Source: Planctomycetota bacterium
Lineage (GTDB): Bacteria > Planctomycetota > Planctomycetia > Planctomycetales > Planctomycetaceae
DNA: 64,000 bases
Assembly: GCA_003388505.1 (NCBI GenBank)
Contig: QQVO01000020.1
Span: forward strand, 1-64,000
Direction of reading: 5' to 3'
The position numbers and the translations under genes were made by a program. The notes below the pieces were generated by a model that worked only from the letters and a program-made list of their open reading frames with translations, did no database searches and was not told where the DNA came from. Of this stretch, positions 25,306 through 34,208 are shown piece by piece; the first letter of the stretch is position 1, and every line of letters starts with the position of its first letter.

Positions 25306-27801
25306 TCAGTGGTTGAACAGGAATTCCTTGGTATTGATCAACGCCCACAGAATGTCCTCATACGCCAGTTGAGGATTCTCTGCGTGCTTCTCAATATGCG
25401 CCATCGCGATGGCGATTTCTTCCGTATCCGGGTCGCGCGAGTAGACCCAGTGGTAAAGTTCCTTGAGCTTCTCTTCGTGAGAACGCTCGGTGTCTTTGGC
25501 GAGCAGGGCGGCGCGGCCGTTGCCGTTGGCAATCTTCCCCTGAACTTCGCTGCTGTTCAGCAGGTGCAGGCTCTGGGCCAGATTGGCTTCCATCGACCGC
25601 TCGCATTCACAGGCCGTGTCGGCGGCCGGCTGCCCGAACACCTTCAGGAAGTACGGGGCCACCGATACGTCACGCAACTGCATGGCGCTCGTGCCGGGCG
25701 GCAGGCCGGAGTAGTTCTGCGAAGTCGCAGTCACCTGGTGAAATGCGTCGTAAAGTACCTCCGCACTCAGGCGTTTCGGGTAATAACGCGAGAAGTTCTG
25801 CTTGTCCTTAAGGTTGTAGTCGTTCGGCAACGAACTGAGCTGGTAGGCCGACGATCGGCAGATCGTGCGGATCAACTGCTTCAGGTCGAAGTCACTTTCG
25901 ATGAAGTGCTGAGCGAGCCCCTCGAGCAACTCGGGATTCGTCGGCGGGTTCGTTTCCCGCATGTCGTCTTCCGGCTCGACGATGCCGCGATCGAAGAAGT
26001 GTTTCCAGTACCGGTTCACCAGCGACTTGGCGAAGAACGGATTCTCCGGCGACGACATCCAGTCCGCCAGGTAGACGCGGGGATCGCGCTCCGCTGGAAC
26101 CTCGTACGGCTCCACGCCGAGCGCGGTCGGTTTGAGTTGTGCGCCCGAACGCGGGTTCTGTGCCTGGGCGACGCCTTCGTTGTGGAACACGCGGCGGTCG
26201 CGGGCCGGACTGGTCTCACCCGCGGCCAGATTCTTCTTCCCGACGCGGCTGAAAAACGCCGCGAAACCGTAGTAGTCGTTCTGGCTCCACTTCTCGAACG
26301 GATGGTGATGGCAGCGGGCGCACTGGATGCGGACGCCCAGGAACAGTTGCGCCACGTCTTCCACCTGCTCGTTCGTCTCAGCCACCTCGCGATACCAGAT
26401 CACCGCCGGGTTCGATTCCGGGTCGCCGGAGGCCGTGAGAATATCGCCCACGAATTCATCGTACGGCTTGTTCTCGTAGAGGCTGTCCCAGATCCACTGG
26501 TAAAAAGCATAAGTGCCCGCGAGGTCTTCGTTGTTCCGCTTCTTGTTGCGGAGAACCATATTCCACTTGTTCGCGAAATAGTCGGCGTACTCCGGGCTGT
26601 CGAGCAGCCGGTCGATCAGCTTGTCGCGCTTCTCGGGGTCGGTGTCCGCCAGAAAGGCCTGGACTTCTTCATCCGTCGGGAGGGTGCCGGTGATGTCGAT
26701 CGACACACGCCGCAGGAATGTGGCGTCGTCACACACGTGGGACGGCGGGATTCCCAGCACCTTCAATTTGTTGAAGACCGCTTCGTCGACGAAGTTCCGG
26801 ACCGGCGGAAGGTCCGTCACCGGAGCCCCCAGCGGAACCGTCGCCCGAAACGTGGCGACTTGTCCTTGATAGCGGGCCATCACCGCCACTTCACCGGCGA
26901 GGTCCAGCGTGTGGACGAGGCCCGTTTCGGTCGATTCGGCCAAGTCGGTGTTGTTCGGCTCATACAAAGCCATGCGGGTGACGTCTTCCACGGTCCCGTC
27001 GCTGTACCGGGCGAGCACCGAAATCTGCTGCGTATTCTCCTGCGACATGATCCGCTTCTCCGGCACGCACCGGATGCCGGCCACGACCGGATCCTCTTCG
27101 CTGCCGTACGGCATGCCCTGCTCGATCCAGCGGGTCAGCATGCGGTATTCGTAACTTTCGACCTCCATCCGCTTGCCGCCGCCGTGAGGCGACGCGCCGG
27201 TTGCTTTCAGCAACAACAGGCTCTTGGAAGGCGCGGGGGGAAAGATCCGGCGACCGCGCGCTTCCTTCGTCAGGAACTCGTAGTCGTCTTCCGGATAGAA
27301 TCCGAGCAGCGAGAGCTTGAATCCGTTCTGGCCGCTGGCCTTGCCGTGACATCCGCCACTGTTGCAGCCGAGCTTGGTGAAGACCGGGATGATCTGGTTC
27401 TTGAAATTGATCGGCACCTGCGTGGTGAAGTTCTCAACCGTCACAGGGATCTCTGCCGCTTTTCCGTCGGCCGTCGTTGCGGTCACCGTCGCCTGTCCGT
27501 CCGCGACGGGCGTCACCAGGCCGTTGGCATCGATCGAGACGATCCCTTCCGGCTGGGAGGCGTACGTCACGCTCCGCGTCTGGTCGGTGAAGAGATCCCC
27601 CTCATGCAGACCCGAAACGATCAATTGCTGCCGGGCGTCTCGTCCGCGCAGGACGAATCCCGACCCGTCGAAATCGGGATCGATCCTCAGCCCGGTCAGC
27701 GGCCCGGGGTTCCTCACATCGGCGGCGAACGACCCGGACGAAGCGAAGATCCCCACGCTCACGAGCAAGACGGCTGTAACAGAGAGACGGGTGAGTCGCA
27801 T
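25306..27801 (-). CDS. DUF1549/DUF1553 planctomycete haem protein with Ig-like (BIG2) domain
   Basis: An 831-residue exported protein; start 27801 follows a strong GGAGGAAC and gives signal MRLTRLSVTAVLLVSVGIFA. Residues about 40-120 resemble a bacterial Ig-like BIG2 domain (ASQPEGIVSIDANGLVTPVA). Then IPVFTKLGCNSGGCHGKASG, a CX4CH variant haem motif typical of this subgroup, precedes a second Ig-like region. DUF1549 has TGTLPTDEEVQAFLAD and a canonical CARCHHHPFEKW; DUF1553 has NRYWKHFFDRGIVEPEDDMR and IRTICRSSAYQLSS. It is the first gene of the operon running down to 17275. The family is linked to exported redox or carbohydrate chemistry but has no firmly assigned reaction. Confidence 0.9.
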   Translation of the reverse strand: MRLTRLSVTAVLLVSVGIFASSGSFAADVRNPGPLTGLRIDPDFDGSGFVLRGRDARQQLIVSGLHEGDLFTDQTRSVTYASQPEGIVSIDANGLVTPVADGQATVTATTADGKAAEIPVTVENFTTQVPINFKNQIIPVFTKLGCNSGGCHGKASGQNGFKLSLLGFYPEDDYEFLTKEARGRRIFPPAPSKSLLLLKATGASPHGGGKRMEVESYEYRMLTRWIEQGMPYGSEEDPVVAGIRCVPEKRIMSQENTQQISVLARYSDGTVEDVTRMALYEPNNTDLAESTETGLVHTLDLAGEVAVMARYQGQVATFRATVPLGAPVTDLPPVRNFVDEAVFNKLKVLGIPPSHVCDDATFLRRVSIDITGTLPTDEEVQAFLADTDPEKRDKLIDRLLDSPEYADYFANKWNMVLRNKKRNNEDLAGTYAFYQWIWDSLYENKPYDEFVGDILTASGDPESNPAVIWYREVAETNEQVEDVAQLFLGVRIQCARCHHHPFEKWSQNDYYGFAAFFSRVGKKNLAAGETSPARDRRVFHNEGVAQAQNPRSGAQLKPTALGVEPYEVPAERDPRVYLADWMSSPENPFFAKSLVNRYWKHFFDRGIVEPEDDMRETNPPTNPELLEGLAQHFIESDFDLKQLIRTICRSSAYQLSSLPNDYNLKDKQNFSRYYPKRLSAEVLYDAFHQVTATSQNYSGLPPGTSAMQLRDVSVAPYFLKVFGQPAADTACECERSMEANLAQSLHLLNSSEVQGKIANGNGRAALLAKDTERSHEEKLKELYHWVYSRDPDTEEIAIAMAHIEKHAENPQLAYEDILWALINTKEFLFNH

Positions 27802-28230
27802 CGAGGTTCCTCCGACGCAGTGAACCGGTTCAAGGGGTTGTTCGCGGCAACGAGGCAGGCGGGCTGTGCTACAGGTGGGCGGCCGAGGGTTGGACAGCTC
27901 GTCGGCCGGTGCGCCGCGTGGAGTCGTGTCGTTCGTGCAGCGCAAAACCGTCGCAACTTACACGGAATTCACAACTTCCCTACTACAACCAACATATCAA
28001 CAATGGCTTGCATGTCAAGCCGCGGCTCGCGAGTGACGGCCCGGATTGCCCGGCGGCTGTCGCCGGAATCGACGTTCCCGCCTACACTGTGACAGACGAT
28101 GAAAGACGCGACACTCTGTCCGTGGTGTGACAGACCCGGATGCGCGTCACGTTGCCGTGAGCCGGAAATCTGAGCCGTTGTCTTCTGGCGGCTGAGTTGG
28201 GATGAAAAAGGAGAGGAACGAGCGGACCTT
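27802..28230. promoter_or_regulatory. Divergent promoter region between the haem operon and ribBA, with a TGTGACAGAC direct repeat
   Basis: 429 bp without a gene. It must carry the promoters for the minus-strand operon and for ribBA. TGTGACAGAC occurs twice in direct orientation, at 28088-28097 and 28126-28135, 38 bp apart and about 95-140 bp before the ribBA start; it could be a regulator site (inference). AAAAAGGAGAGGAA at about 28204-28217 is a strong ribosome-binding site for ribBA. I see no FMN-riboswitch core here. Confidence 0.45.
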
Positions 28231-29505
28231 ATGGCGGATCATTCGCACTCTGAGCATCGTTCTGCGAGCGAAGCGGTCGAAACTGCCGTCAACGCGCTGC
28301 GCGGCGGCGGCATGGTGATCGTCGTCGATGCGAAAGAGCGGGAAAATGAAGGCGATCTCGTCTGCGCGGCGGAATCGATCACGCCCGCGATGGTCGATTT
28401 CATGCTCCGTGAGGCGGCCGGCGATCTCTGTGCCCCACTCACCTCCGAAGCGGCCGATCGTCTCAAACTGCCCCCCATGGTCGACCCGAATTCCAATACC
28501 GCCCTCCATCAGACGCCGTTTCTCGTCAAAATCGATCATCGCGACGCCGGCACCGGAGTCAGCGCTGCCTCCCGCGCCCTCACAATCCGCGCGCTGGCCG
28601 ATCGGAATTCGCAGGCTGCCGATTTTGTCCGCCCCGGACACCTGAATCCCCTGCTGGCGCGGGACGGCGGGGTTCTCCGCCGGGCCGGGCATACCGAGGC
28701 GACGATCGATCTCCTGCAAATGGCCGGTCTGACTCCCGTCGGATGCCTGATCGAAATCTGCAGCCAGCGCGACGACGGCATGGCCGGCGCCGAAGAACTG
28801 CGAGAGTTCTCCCAGAAACACTCGATCCCGATGGTCACCATCGCGGAGATCATCCAGCACCGTCGCCTCAGGGAGCAGCTTGTCCATCGCGCGGTCGAGG
28901 TCGAAATTCCCACCGAGCGGTTCGGGCAACCGCGGTTCATTGCCTATCGGGTCGACCATGACGCCCAGGAGCCGCTCGCAATGGTCTGGGGCGATCTGGC
29001 CAGCGTCGACGCCCCCCTCGTCAGGATGCATTCCTCCTGTTTTACGGGCGACATTCTCGGCTCGCTCCGGTGCGACTGCGGCGACCAGTTGCAGATGGCC
29101 ATGGAAATGATTCACAACGAAGGCGTCGGGGCCGTCGTTTACCTGCCGCAGGAAGGCCGCGGGATCGGACTGGTCTCCAAACTCAAAGCCTACCAGTTGC
29201 AGGATCAAGGGCTCGACACGGTCGAGGCCAATCACCGCCTGGGCTTCAGAGCCGACGAGCGGGACTACATGGTCGGGCTGCAGATCCTCAAGGATCTGGG
29301 GCTCAAGCGAGTCCGCATTCTCACCAACAATCCCCGCAAGCGCGAAGCGATTGACAGCTTCGAGCGGTGGGTCGACCTCAAGGTGGTCGAGCAGGTGCTG
29401 CTGGTCGCGCCGCACAAACCGGAGCGCGAACGATATCTGCAGACGAAACGCGAAAAGCTCGGACACCTGCTCCCCGGCCAGCAGCCCGGCGACGAGCAAT
29501 TATGA
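28231..29505 (+). CDS. ribBA: Bifunctional 3,4-dihydroxy-2-butanone-4-phosphate synthase / GTP cyclohydrolase II
   Basis: A 424-residue cytoplasmic enzyme catalysing both entry reactions of riboflavin synthesis. The N-terminal RibB domain (about 10-210) has VDAKERENEGDLV (acidic active-site loop), DHRDAGTGVSAASR, RRAGHTEATIDL and CLIEICSQRDDG. The C-terminal RibA domain (about 215-415) has the zinc site HSSCFTGDILGSLRCDCGDQ with three cysteines, the GTP-binding LPQEGRGIGL, and LTNNPRKREAI. Both active sites look intact. The start has a strong GGAGAGG site. It converges on rpmB; a hairpin at 29521-29544 separates them. No other rib genes are nearby. Confidence 0.96.
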   Translation: MADHSHSEHRSASEAVETAVNALRGGGMVIVVDAKERENEGDLVCAAESITPAMVDFMLREAAGDLCAPLTSEAADRLKLPPMVDPNSNTALHQTPFLVKIDHRDAGTGVSAASRALTIRALADRNSQAADFVRPGHLNPLLARDGGVLRRAGHTEATIDLLQMAGLTPVGCLIEICSQRDDGMAGAEELREFSQKHSIPMVTIAEIIQHRRLREQLVHRAVEVEIPTERFGQPRFIAYRVDHDAQEPLAMVWGDLASVDAPLVRMHSSCFTGDILGSLRCDCGDQLQMAMEMIHNEGVGAVVYLPQEGRGIGLVSKLKAYQLQDQGLDTVEANHRLGFRADERDYMVGLQILKDLGLKRVRILTNNPRKREAIDSFERWVDLKVVEQVLLVAPHKPERERYLQTKREKLGHLLPGQQPGDEQL

Positions 29506-29520
29506 CGAGCGCATAATAAC

Positions 29521-29544
29521 GCCCACGGGTTGCCACCCGTGGGC
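29521..29544. terminator. Hairpin between convergent ribBA and rpmB
   Basis: A perfect 9-bp stem GCCCACGGG / CCCGTGGGC with loop TTGCCA in the 54-bp gap between two converging stop codons. The position suits a bidirectional terminator, but only a weak T-rich tail follows (CTCTTCGATT). The stem is identical to that at 1067-1090, so it may be a dispersed repeat used as a terminator. Confidence 0.55.
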
Positions 29545-29559
29545 TCTTCGATTCCTCAA

Positions 29560-29859
29560 TTATTCGCTCTTCTCCAGCGTAAACGGCGCGCGGACCACCG
29601 GCTTCTCGATCTCGCCCGATCGGATCAAGCTCACCGGAACCTTCCGCCGCACGATCCGTCCGTCTTCCACCACGCGGATCTTTTGCAGATTCCGCTTGAA
29701 CTTCCGTCGAGTGATCCCGGTCGTCTTGCGGCCGTTGCCGCCCAGGTACTTCGCCTTGCCGCGCTGCGCAAGCGAGTTCCCCATCGCCGGCTTTGTATTG
29801 CCGTACTTCTTCAAACGCTTCGCCAGTTTGATGCGCTTGTTTTTCTTGAGCGTGCTCAT
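29560..29859 (-). CDS. rpmB: 50S ribosomal protein bL28, PVC-type
   Basis: A 99-residue, strongly basic protein. The segment [10 protein letters not shown] or [20 protein letters not shown] followed by [13 protein letters not shown] aligns by eye with chlamydial bL28 (TRRGIAKKKKG..KVTGKTKRRFFPN), and the tail [12 protein letters not shown] is where bL28 has its second conserved block. The start at 29859 follows AGGTGG with proper spacing; the frame opens at a GTG three codons earlier. It has an N-terminal extension [20 protein letters not shown] in place of the usual zinc-ribbon start. Neighbours rpsI and rplM on the same strand support a ribosomal role. Confidence is limited by the high divergence. 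Confidence 0.75.
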   Translation of the reverse strand: MSTLKKNKRIKLAKRLKKYGNTKPAMGNSLAQRGKAKYLGGNGRKTTGITRRKFKRNLQKIRVVEDGRIVRRKVPVSLIRSGEIEKPVVRAPFTLEKSE

Positions 29860-30033
29860 GAAATCCACCTGTCAAACAATCTAGCGAGGCAGGGCCTCGG
29901 ATCATGCGAGCTGCCGCTCGAACCCAGGAACCCACTCCCGGTGATCGCTGAAACGGACTCGAGTGCAACAACTTCCGGGTAAAAAGTAACCTGAACTCCC
30001 GTTGCGGCTTCTATCCGGTCGCAGGTCCGGCTC

Positions 30034-30636
30034 CTACCGCTTTGAGAACTGGAAGCTGCGACGCGCTTTCTTGTAGCCGTATTTCTTGCGTTCCACCATG
30101 CGGCCGTCGCGAGTCAGGAAACCCCCCTCGCTCAACTGGTGGTGCAATTCCGGGTTTCCGGCCTGGAGGGCGCGGGCGATGCCCAGCACCACCGCACCGG
30201 TCTGTCCGGTCGGCCCGCCGCCGTTCACACGGACCCACACATCCATGCTATTCACCGTGTCCGTGGCGACAAGCGGCGCGAGGATCATTTTGCGATCTCG
30301 CTCGATCGGGAAGTACTCGTCAACCGAACGATCGTTGATCGTGATCTGTCCGCTCCCGCTCTTCACACGCACGCGGGCCACCGCCGTCTTCCGACGACCG
30401 GTTCCCATCGCCACGCCGCTTTCGTCGACCCGCCCCCGAATCAGCGGCGTCGCGCGGAGCGCCTCTTCGTCTTCAACGGCCTCGGAACCGATGTCGAGTC
30501 CCGTCTCACCTGCTTCCACCCCCTCTTCCGCGTGCGGTTCCGCACCCGATTCGGGTTCCACCGCCGCCTCTTCAGAGGACTCAACCTCCGGTGTTTCCGC
30601 CTCGGGGGCGCCGGTTTCGTTCGTTTCGTCTGGCAT
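30034..30636 (-). CDS. rpsI: 30S ribosomal protein uS9 with long acidic N-terminal extension
   Basis: A 200-residue form of uS9 (usual length about 130). The conserved core starts at residue about 78 with GTGRRKTAVARVRVKSGSGQ and includes NGGGPTGQTGAVVLGIARAL and the C-terminal GYKKARRSFQFSKR that reaches the ribosomal P site. Before it lie about 75 residues dominated by Glu, Ala, Ser and Pro. The start is ambiguous: ATG at 30636, or TTG at 30690 whose first bases overlap the rplM stop (TTGA) and would suit coupling. Neither has a clear ribosome-binding site. It forms the conserved rplM-rpsI pair. Confidence 0.93.
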   Translation of the reverse strand: MPDETNETGAPEAETPEVESSEEAAVEPESGAEPHAEEGVEAGETGLDIGSEAVEDEEALRATPLIRGRVDESGVAMGTGRRKTAVARVRVKSGSGQITINDRSVDEYFPIERDRKMILAPLVATDTVNSMDVWVRVNGGGPTGQTGAVVLGIARALQAGNPELHHQLSEGGFLTRDGRMVERKKYGYKKARRSFQFSKR

Positions 30637-30686
30637 GATCGCTTGTGATGTCTCTGACGGTCGTGTTTCGCGCGACGGCGTTTCGC

Positions 30687-31148
30687 TCAACGCACGTATT
30701 CGGGAAAGTCTTCCGGCTGCTGCGCCTGGTGCGGGTGGTTGGGCCCGGCGTAGATCTTCAACTTCTTGATCATCTGCCGGCCCAGCTTGTTCTTCGGCAA
30801 CATCCGGCGAACCGCCAGCCGCAGAATTTCGTCCGGCTTGCGTTCGAGCACCTGAGCGGCGGTCGTCACCTTGCGGCCGCTCGTGTAGCCGGTGAAGTGG
30901 TCGTACTCCTTCACCAGCATCTTCTTGGTGAAGTACGGATGCGTATCGTGCGCGAGCGGCTGACCGGTGAACCGCACCTTCTCGCAGTTTGTGACAACGA
31001 CGAAATCGCCGCAGTCGACGTGCGGCGTATAAGTCGGCTTATGCTTGCCCATCAGCACGGTCGCGATGCGGACCGCCAACCGCCCGACGATCTGGTTGTC
31101 TGCGTCGACAGCGTACCATTTTGCGCGCACCGACTGCTTATTCGCCAT
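30687..31148 (-). CDS. rplM: 50S ribosomal protein uL13
   Basis: A 153-residue protein with the uL13 core: [44 protein letters not shown]-like [17 protein letters not shown] and [20 protein letters not shown], ending in the typical HPHQAQQP. The start at 31148 is chosen by family length; the frame remains open 55 codons upstream with low-quality sequence. It leads the rplM-rpsI unit and is divergent from murD, with 249 bp between the two starts for both promoters. Confidence 0.96.
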   Translation of the reverse strand: MANKQSVRAKWYAVDADNQIVGRLAVRIATVLMGKHKPTYTPHVDCGDFVVVTNCEKVRFTGQPLAHDTHPYFTKKMLVKEYDHFTGYTSGRKVTTAAQVLERKPDEILRLAVRRMLPKNKLGRQMIKKLKIYAGPNHPHQAQQPEDFPEYVR

Positions 31149-31386
31149 GTAAGTCGTGGAAGACACGAAACTCGTCCCGTTGCTCCAGATGTTGTCAGCG
31201 GACGCTGAGCCCGCTCCCCGCGAATTGCGGGACCGAGAAATGTAGCGGATCGCAGCGGTCCGTTCAATCGCGCAGGACGCGAATTCACCGTGAAATCGCG
31301 GCCTGCAGGGCATACCGATTTCGGCGTGGACATCCCCCGCCAGAATAGCCTATCAGACCCACGCGACGTCCCCGATTCGCACTGGC

Positions 31387-31391
31387 GGAGG
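31387..31391 (+). promoter_or_regulatory. Ribosome-binding site that points to a TTG start for murD
   Basis: GGAGG at 31387-31391 is six bases before the in-frame TTG at 31398. The later ATG at 31431, which directly precedes the Rossmann strand, has no comparable site, so the TTG is the better start on sequence grounds. Confidence 0.6.
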
Positions 31392-31397
31392 CGAAAC

Positions 31398-32852
31398 TTG
31401 GCACAAGACCCCGGCTGGCTGCAAGAGCCGATGGACTATCGAGGCAAGTCGGTCACAGTGATGGGCCTCGGGAATTTTGGCGGTGGCGCAGGTGCCGCGC
31501 GATTCCTTGCCGCTCGGGGCGCCCGAGTCAGAATTACCGATTTGAAATCGGAAATCGAACTGGCCGCGACGATCGAGCACCTCCACGATTGTAATCAGCT
31601 CGAATTCCACCTCGGCCGCCACGATGAGGCCGATTTCACCAACGCCGACCTGATTGTCGCGAGTCCGGCGGTCCCGCGAGGGAATCGATTCCTGCACGCC
31701 GCTGCGCGGGCCGGTGTGCCGCTCACCAGTGAGATGAACCTGTTCTGGCTGCACAATCGGGCCCGCGTCACGGGCATCACCGGGACGAACGGCAAATCGA
31801 CGACCACCGCCCTCATCGGCGAGATGCTCACCGCCGCCGGTCGCAATCCTCGGGTCGGCGGGAACATCGGCCGCAGCCTGTTGCCGGAAGTTGATCAAAT
31901 CGGGCCAGACGAAGACGTCGTGCTCGAACTCAGCAGCTTCCAGCTTGAGGACCTCAACCGTATCGGCGTCAGCCCGCAAGTCGCCGTCGTCACCGGATTC
32001 TCACCGAACCACCTCGACCGTCACGCCTCGCTCGAAGAGTACCGTACCGCCAAGCAGACGATCCTTCGCTGGCAGAAACCGGGCGACATCGCGATTCTCA
32101 ACGCTGACGATCCCGATGTCGCGGGCTGGACAACTCGCGGCCGCCGACTTCTGTTCGGACGTTCTCCGTCAGGCGATCTGAGCGCCCGCCTCGATGAAGA
32201 ATCGATCGTCTGCGAACTGGCTGGAACAAACGCCGAATTCTCGTTCTGCACGATGAACCAACTCCCCGGCCGACACAACCGGATGAACGCCGCAGCCGCC
32301 GCGTTGGCAGCCACAGTGCTCGGTGTCGACCAGAACGCGGTCCGGGAGGGTCTGCGCCGGTTTCGCGGGCTGCCTCATCGATTGCAACTGATTCACGAGG
32401 TGGAAGGACGCCGATTCTATGATGACTCGAAAGCCACGACGCCCGAAGCCGCGATTGCGGCCGTCGAGGCGTTCGCGCACGATCAACCGATCCTCCTCCT
32501 CGCCGGCGGGTCCGATAAAGGAATCGACCTCTCACGTTTCGGCGCTGCGATCGCTCGCCGCGTCAAGGCGGCGGCGTTGATGGGAGAAACGGCCCCAGCG
32601 TTGCAGCGGGAAATCCGGGGTTCCTCCGCCGGAGACGGCCCCGTGATGCACTGCCCGACCGATTTCCGCGCAGCGTTTTCGTGGATCGTGAACCAGTCGA
32701 CGGCAGGTGACGTGATCCTGCTTTCCCCCGGCTGCGCCAGTTTCGGCTGGTTTTCCAGTTTCGAGGAGCGAGGAGAACAGTTCGCTTCGCTGGTGAATTC
32801 ATTAACCGCGGAGAGCTTGTCGCCGTCGCCGATGTTGTCGAACGATGCGTAA
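31398..32852 (+). CDS. murD: UDP-N-acetylmuramoyl-L-alanine--D-glutamate ligase
   Basis: A 484-residue Mur ligase that adds D-glutamate to UDP-MurNAc-L-Ala in cytoplasmic peptidoglycan precursor synthesis. The N-terminal UDP-binding Rossmann domain has VTVMGLGNFGGGAGAARFL. The ATP-binding central domain has the P-loop GITGTNGKSTTTALIGEML, and VLELSSFQLE plus GFSPNHLDRH follow. The C-terminal domain has DDSKATTPEAAIAAVEAF and LLLAGGSDKGIDLS, with LLSPGCASFGWFSSFEERG near the end. All hallmarks are intact. The start was chosen at TTG 31398 on ribosome-binding-site grounds; ATG 31431 is the alternative. Its presence outside a dcw cluster is common in planctomycetes. Confidence 0.94.
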   Translation: MAQDPGWLQEPMDYRGKSVTVMGLGNFGGGAGAARFLAARGARVRITDLKSEIELAATIEHLHDCNQLEFHLGRHDEADFTNADLIVASPAVPRGNRFLHAAARAGVPLTSEMNLFWLHNRARVTGITGTNGKSTTTALIGEMLTAAGRNPRVGGNIGRSLLPEVDQIGPDEDVVLELSSFQLEDLNRIGVSPQVAVVTGFSPNHLDRHASLEEYRTAKQTILRWQKPGDIAILNADDPDVAGWTTRGRRLLFGRSPSGDLSARLDEESIVCELAGTNAEFSFCTMNQLPGRHNRMNAAAAALAATVLGVDQNAVREGLRRFRGLPHRLQLIHEVEGRRFYDDSKATTPEAAIAAVEAFAHDQPILLLAGGSDKGIDLSRFGAAIARRVKAAALMGETAPALQREIRGSSAGDGPVMHCPTDFRAAFSWIVNQSTAGDVILLSPGCASFGWFSSFEERGEQFASLVNSLTAESLSPSPMLSNDA

Positions 32853-32920
32853 AATGACCCCAATGCGGACCAGCGCGAGGTCGCGGCGGCCCAACCCGGC
32901 TCTTGTGAAAGAAACAGACA

Positions 32921-34156
32921 ATGCGGAGCGAATCTGAAGTCCCCTTTGCCGACGCCTCGTTCTCCATTCCCGTCGCGGAACGGCTCACCCGCCTGCCCCC
33001 CTACCTGTTCGGCAAAATCAACAAACTGAAGTACGAGAAGCGCGTCGCCGGCGTCGACGTGATCGACCTCGGCATGGGCAACCCCACCGACGCGCCCGAT
33101 CCGCTGATTCAGCAGAAGCTCGCCGAAGCGCTGCAGGATCCCCGCAATCACCGCTACTCCGTGTCCAGCGGGATCGGCAACCTCCGCAAGGAGGTCGCCA
33201 AGCGCTACTTCAAAAAGTACGGAGTCCATCTCGATCCCGACTCGCAGGTCATCGCCACCATCGGATCGAAAGAAGGCTTCAGCCACATGTGCCTCGCGCT
33301 GATGGGACCGGGCGACGCGGCCATCGTGCCCTCGCCGACGTTCCCCATCCACACCTACGCCGTCGTCCTCGCCTCCGGGAGCGTGATCGCGCTCGACGTC
33401 CGCGATCCGGAAAAGTTCCTGAAGAACGTGGCCTACACCTGCGAGCACCTGTATCCCAAGCCGAAAGTCGTGATCGTCAATTTTCCGCACAACCCTTCAG
33501 CCACCGTCGTTGAGGCCGACTTCTACGTCGATCTGGTGGCGCTTGCCAAGCGCTATGGATTCCTCGTCATCAGCGACTTCGCCTACGCCGACATCTGCTT
33601 CGACGGCTACAAGGCCCCCAGTTTTCTGGCCGCTCCCGGTGCGCTCGACGTCGGAGTCGAGTTCACCACCATGAGCAAAGGCTACAGCATGGCCGGCTGG
33701 CGGATCGGCTTCTGCTGCGGCAACTCCGAGATGGTCCGCGCGCTCGGCACCATCAAGGGCTATTACGACTACGGCATCTTTCAGGCGATCCAGATCGCCG
33801 CCATCGTCGCCATCCGGCACTGCGACGCCGCCGTGGAAAGTCTCGCCGCCGAGTACCAGCAACGGCGCGACGTGTTGTGCGAGGGGCTTTCGCGTCTCGG
33901 CTGGAACCTCAAACGCCCGCGGGCCGGCATGTTCGTCTGGGCTGAGATTCCCGAGCCCTGGAAGAAGATGGGTTCCATCGACTTCGCCATGAAGCTGCTG
34001 GATGAAGGGGGCGTCGCCGTCAGCCCCGGCCGCGGCTTCAGCGAAGACGGCGAAGGCTGCCTGCGCCTCGCGATCGTCGAAAACAGCCACCGCCTGCGGC
34101 AAGCCGTCCGCGAGATCGGGCGGTGCACGAAGGTTTCAACGTCAGTAACGGAGTGA
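32921..34156 (+). CDS. alaC: Class I/II aminotransferase, AlaC (glutamate-pyruvate) type
   Basis: A 411-residue PLP enzyme. It opens with [18 protein letters not shown] and [18 protein letters not shown], the pattern of AlaC/Yfd[18 protein letters not shown] is the phosphate-binding region, [11 protein letters not shown] the substrate and cofactor segment with Asn-Pro, [13 protein letters not shown] carries the PLP-interacting Asp and Tyr, and [17 protein letters not shown] holds the Schiff-base Lys. The AlaC reaction is L-glutamate plus pyruvate to 2-oxoglutarate plus alanine; related DapL-type enzymes cannot be fully excluded. It lies 68 bp after murD and may be co-transcribed, which would link alanine supply to peptidoglycan synthesis (inference). 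Confidence 0.87.
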   Translation: MRSESEVPFADASFSIPVAERLTRLPPYLFGKINKLKYEKRVAGVDVIDLGMGNPTDAPDPLIQQKLAEALQDPRNHRYSVSSGIGNLRKEVAKRYFKKYGVHLDPDSQVIATIGSKEGFSHMCLALMGPGDAAIVPSPTFPIHTYAVVLASGSVIALDVRDPEKFLKNVAYTCEHLYPKPKVVIVNFPHNPSATVVEADFYVDLVALAKRYGFLVISDFAYADICFDGYKAPSFLAAPGALDVGVEFTTMSKGYSMAGWRIGFCCGNSEMVRALGTIKGYYDYGIFQAIQIAAIVAIRHCDAAVESLAAEYQQRRDVLCEGLSRLGWNLKRPRAGMFVWAEIPEPWKKMGSIDFAMKLLDEGGVAVSPGRGFSEDGEGCLRLAIVENSHRLRQAVREIGRCTKVSTSVTE

Positions 34157-34208
34157 ACCGCTTGACGTGAAACTGTACAAAAGAATACTATTTGCACGGA
34201 GGCGGATG

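Noticed and set aside
25207-28092. A 961-codon open frame on the plus strand
   Set aside because: It is the antisense of the DUF1549/1553 gene. The minus strand has clear domains and haem motifs; this frame is Arg/Val/His-rich with no motif, a high-GC shadow.
28140-28230. Possible FMN riboswitch before ribBA
   Set aside because: The conserved FMN-element segments are not present in the roughly 150 bases before the start.
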